From positions 1 through 15,397 of the forward strand of contig CBDUWP010000034.1 in NCBI GenBank assembly GCA_965370955.1: a stretch of 15,397 nucleotides of DNA, read 5' to 3'. Of this stretch, positions 13,393 through 15,397 are shown piece by piece. Under the pieces are notes generated by a model. The model made no database searches and was not told the DNA's origin. It saw only the letters and a list, made by a program, of their open reading frames with translations. Positions within the stretch are counted from its first letter, which is position 1. Each line of letters starts with the position of its first letter. The position numbers and the translations under genes are program-made. The DNA comes from CBDUWP01 sp965370955 (GTDB lineage Bacteria; Planctomycetota; Phycisphaerae; Sedimentisphaerales; Anaerobacaceae).

Positions 13393-15397
13393 TTATGGGG
13401 CTGTAATCCCTGTAGCTAAATCGTCGCGAGCCTGCTTGAAGGTGGCAAAATCATGGGTAAACGGATAATTATCGCCTGATGGATGCAATCCCCAAGCAAC
13501 ATCAACGCACTCATTCAACGAAGCTGTCCGATTGCCCGTCTTGTCCTCCAGCATCCACATATATTCATAATCCTCGATGCCGTCACGAATGTTGGACAGT
13601 CTGATACTAGACATGACAAAATCATTGCCCGGATAAATAATAGTGCCGTCAGAATATGGCCAGCGAATAGGAACCTTCCACTTCAAACGAACGCCATCAT
13701 TGGTAGAATCAACCGGCGTTGGGTCCATCCAATACTGCATCGCATAATACAAAAAGCCATCGGAATTCTGTTGATACATCTGCCACCAAAGTGAACGATA
13801 TTCACTCGAAGGATAGTGGCTAAAGATATTGCCGTAAGCCCAATGATCTCTACCGTCCCAAGCATAAGGAGAACAGTACACATAGAACCACTGCTCAAGG
13901 CCGGAAGCTCGCAAAGTCTGGCCAATCGAATAATCATAGTCAAATGTGGATGGAACATAACTATTTGTATCGTAATAAGTCAGTGTGCCGACAGGGTCCG
14001 CGGCAAAACCACTAATCCCGTAAAAGCGAGCTGTCGTAATACACTCAATATCAGAATATTGACTCTTATAATCATCAAATCGCCAATACGACATATTGTA
14101 ATAAGGCATGGCAGCCTCATCATATCCATAAAATGATGCCATATCATGAATAGCAGCGCCATTGGGAGAAGCTGCTAATTCGGTAAAGAAAGCATCTGTC
14201 ATATTAAAGTCAGGAGTAATCCAATCGGCGACATAGGTAACTGTAAAGTAATTCATGCCTAATTCATAAAAATGCTCCAGATGACTGACTTCAAAGAATA
14301 TTTCACGGTAAGGATAAGTCTCAGTGCGAGCATATAGAAAGTCAGGATTCAAACGGTGCTTAAGCATGAACTCGCCATAATCATTAACATCATAAACACC
14401 TTCAAAACCATCCAAATGATAGAATGAACTTATAGAATTACGACAATGGCCAGCACCTTTGGCTAACTCAAAATCGTAAACCTCAACACTCAAATCTATC
14501 TCTGTCGATGGAACATTAGTCGCACTGACAGTGACTGTGCCGGTATAGGTGCCTGCACTCGTTCCAACTGGAGCAAAAATGGTTATCCAAAGAGGCTTAA
14601 CGTCCAAATCGTCAACAATGAAATCAATCGTCGTCGGCAAAAGAACATCAGGCCACCAACCTGAACCGCCAGATGGAGCGCCCGAGCCAACGTGAACAAA
14701 CTTCTTGTTAAAATATGTAGTGGTCATACACTCGCGGCCCGGTCTGGTCTTCTCATCTGTAAATACAAAGCCAACCGGATTCCACTCGAAATTATTGCCG
14801 TCAATGACATTGCCGCCAGAAGTCAAATTGCTGAACTCTATAGCAACATCTTCCAAAACAATTTTAGGGCCAGCCAATAAACAAATCTGGAAACTCTCAT
14901 ACTCATTGGCTGCCAAAGTTATGTCGAGATTAGGATCGGTATCCCAAGCGGACGGTCTAGTCTCGAAAAATACCTTGTTAAAGGTGTTGTCCAGCCAAAG
15001 GCCATAGCCATTGGCAAAGCCTGTGGCAAAGTCATTGCTGTCCAATATATCAAAACACCACACGTTGCCCTTAGTGACACTGCCACCAGAAGCAACCTCG
15101 TCAACACGCCAATAATAACTCTCGCCCGGAAGCAAAGTTTCAGTAACTGTCCAGCTGCTAGTAGGATAGTTGCCCATCAACAATGTCGACGGCTGATACC
15201 AATCATTGGCTAACATCGCAAAATCAATTAAATTTATCTCGCCATCATCATTGCGATCCTCTGAGCCTACAGGCAAATGACCAGACAGCATTGCTTGGTA
15301 ATAAACATCAATCTCACTAGCTAACAAAGCTCTATTAAAAACCATAATCTCATCAAGCTGGCCATCAAAATTATTACTTGACACGCCGCCTGCACCT
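13393..15397 (-). CDS. Secreted LamG / EF-hand (dockerin-like) / DUF4091 protein, 5' end outside the window
   Basis: The C-terminal 667 or so residues of a larger protein. The frame stays open to the window edge, and the GTG at 15384 is only an internal valine. The visible part begins with the end of a LamG (concanavalin-like) domain: FDGQLDEIMVFNRALLASEID, counted about 6-26 from that valine. An EF-hand calcium loop with ligands Asp43, Asn45, Asp47 and Asp54 (DRNDDGEINLID) follows, in a dockerin type I-like setting. Next is a WRVDEV-type domain (about 75-112) common in planctomycete exoproteins, then beta-sandwich sequence and a domain I assign to DUF4091, with late motifs NDFVMSSIRLSNIRDGIEDYEY and several Trp/Tyr clusters (about 530-640). 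DUF4091 proteins resemble glycoside hydrolases, but their substrate is generally unknown. It is expected to be exported and to act on extracellular polysaccharide; the signal peptide would lie outside the window. Terminated by the hairpin at 13299-13325. Confidence 0.8.
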   Translation of the reverse strand, partial: GAGGVSSNNFDGQLDEIMVFNRALLASEIDVYYQAMLSGHLPVGSEDRNDDGEINLIDFAMLANDWYQPSTLLMGNYPTSSWTVTETLLPGESYYWRVDEVASGGSVTKGNVWCFDILDSNDFATGFANGYGLWLDNTFNKVFFETRPSAWDTDPNLDITLAANEYESFQICLLAGPKIVLEDVAIEFSNLTSGGNVIDGNNFEWNPVGFVFTDEKTRPGRECMTTTYFNKKFVHVGSGAPSGGSGWWPDVLLPTTIDFIVDDLDVKPLWITIFAPVGTSAGTYTGTVTVSATNVPSTEIDLSVEVYDFELAKGAGHCRNSISSFYHLDGFEGVYDVNDYGEFMLKHRLNPDFLYARTETYPYREIFFEVSHLEHFYELGMNYFTVTYVADWITPDFNMTDAFFTELAASPNGAAIHDMASFYGYDEAAMPYYNMSYWRFDDYKSQYSDIECITTARFYGISGFAADPVGTLTYYDTNSYVPSTFDYDYSIGQTLRASGLEQWFYVYCSPYAWDGRDHWAYGNIFSHYPSSEYRSLWWQMYQQNSDGFLYYAMQYWMDPTPVDSTNDGVRLKWKVPIRWPYSDGTIIYPGNDFVMSSIRLSNIRDGIEDYEYMWMLEDKTGNRTASLNECVDVAWGLHPSGDNYPFTHDFATFKQARDDLATGITAP

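Noticed and set aside
13683..14162. Overlapping 60-106 residue frames on both strands inside the DUF4091 region
   Set aside because: They are shadows of the long minus-strand frame, without ribosome binding sites or domain resemblance.

Overview
This 15.4 kb window looks like a chromosomal piece of an AT-rich planctomycete of the class Phycisphaerae, perhaps Sedimentisphaerales-like. That guess rests on the large secreted LamG / EF-hand (dockerin-like) / DUF4091 polysaccharide-type protein at the right edge, on a carbohydrate-degradation gene set, and on housekeeping genes of ordinary bacterial type. No database search was possible, so the taxonomy is inference.

Layout. The window opens inside a tRNA-Tyr (+), followed by a bidirectional terminator. 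Two minus-strand genes come next: an exported HEAT-repeat protein and, upstream of it, a complete xerD-type tyrosine recombinase. A 0.3 kb divergent promoter region separates xerD from a plus-strand pair: a deoxyhypusine-synthase-like protein and gmhA (sedoheptulose-7-phosphate isomerase). Converging on gmhA is a short minus-strand gene that is the most unusual object here. It carries the N-terminal domain and the extreme C-terminus of a GH38 alpha-mannosidase joined in frame, with the whole catalytic core missing. Divergent from it is a plus-strand pair, a DUF5107+TPR protein and an intact cytoplasmic GH38 alpha-mannosidase. This pair converges with only 4 bp to spare on a RhlE-like DEAD-box RNA helicase that has a roughly 140-residue Ser/Lys-rich tail. 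The right edge is the C-terminal part of the secreted LamG/EF-hand/DUF4091 protein (-), closed by its own terminator.

How the genes may work together. The intact GH38 enzyme and the DUF5107-TPR protein probably form a cytoplasmic module handling mannose-containing oligosaccharides. The core-deleted GH38 beside it looks like a relic of a second mannosidase, or a deliberately retained binding-type domain. The deoxyhypusine-synthase-like gene and gmhA are 34 bp apart and probably co-transcribed, which suggests an unassigned role in heptose metabolism. The xerD, helicase and tRNA genes look like ordinary housekeeping genes. No CRISPR array, insertion sequence, phage gene or defence system was seen. 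Most sequence is coding; intergenic regions longer than about 300 bp lie at 3357-3674 and 5900-6242.
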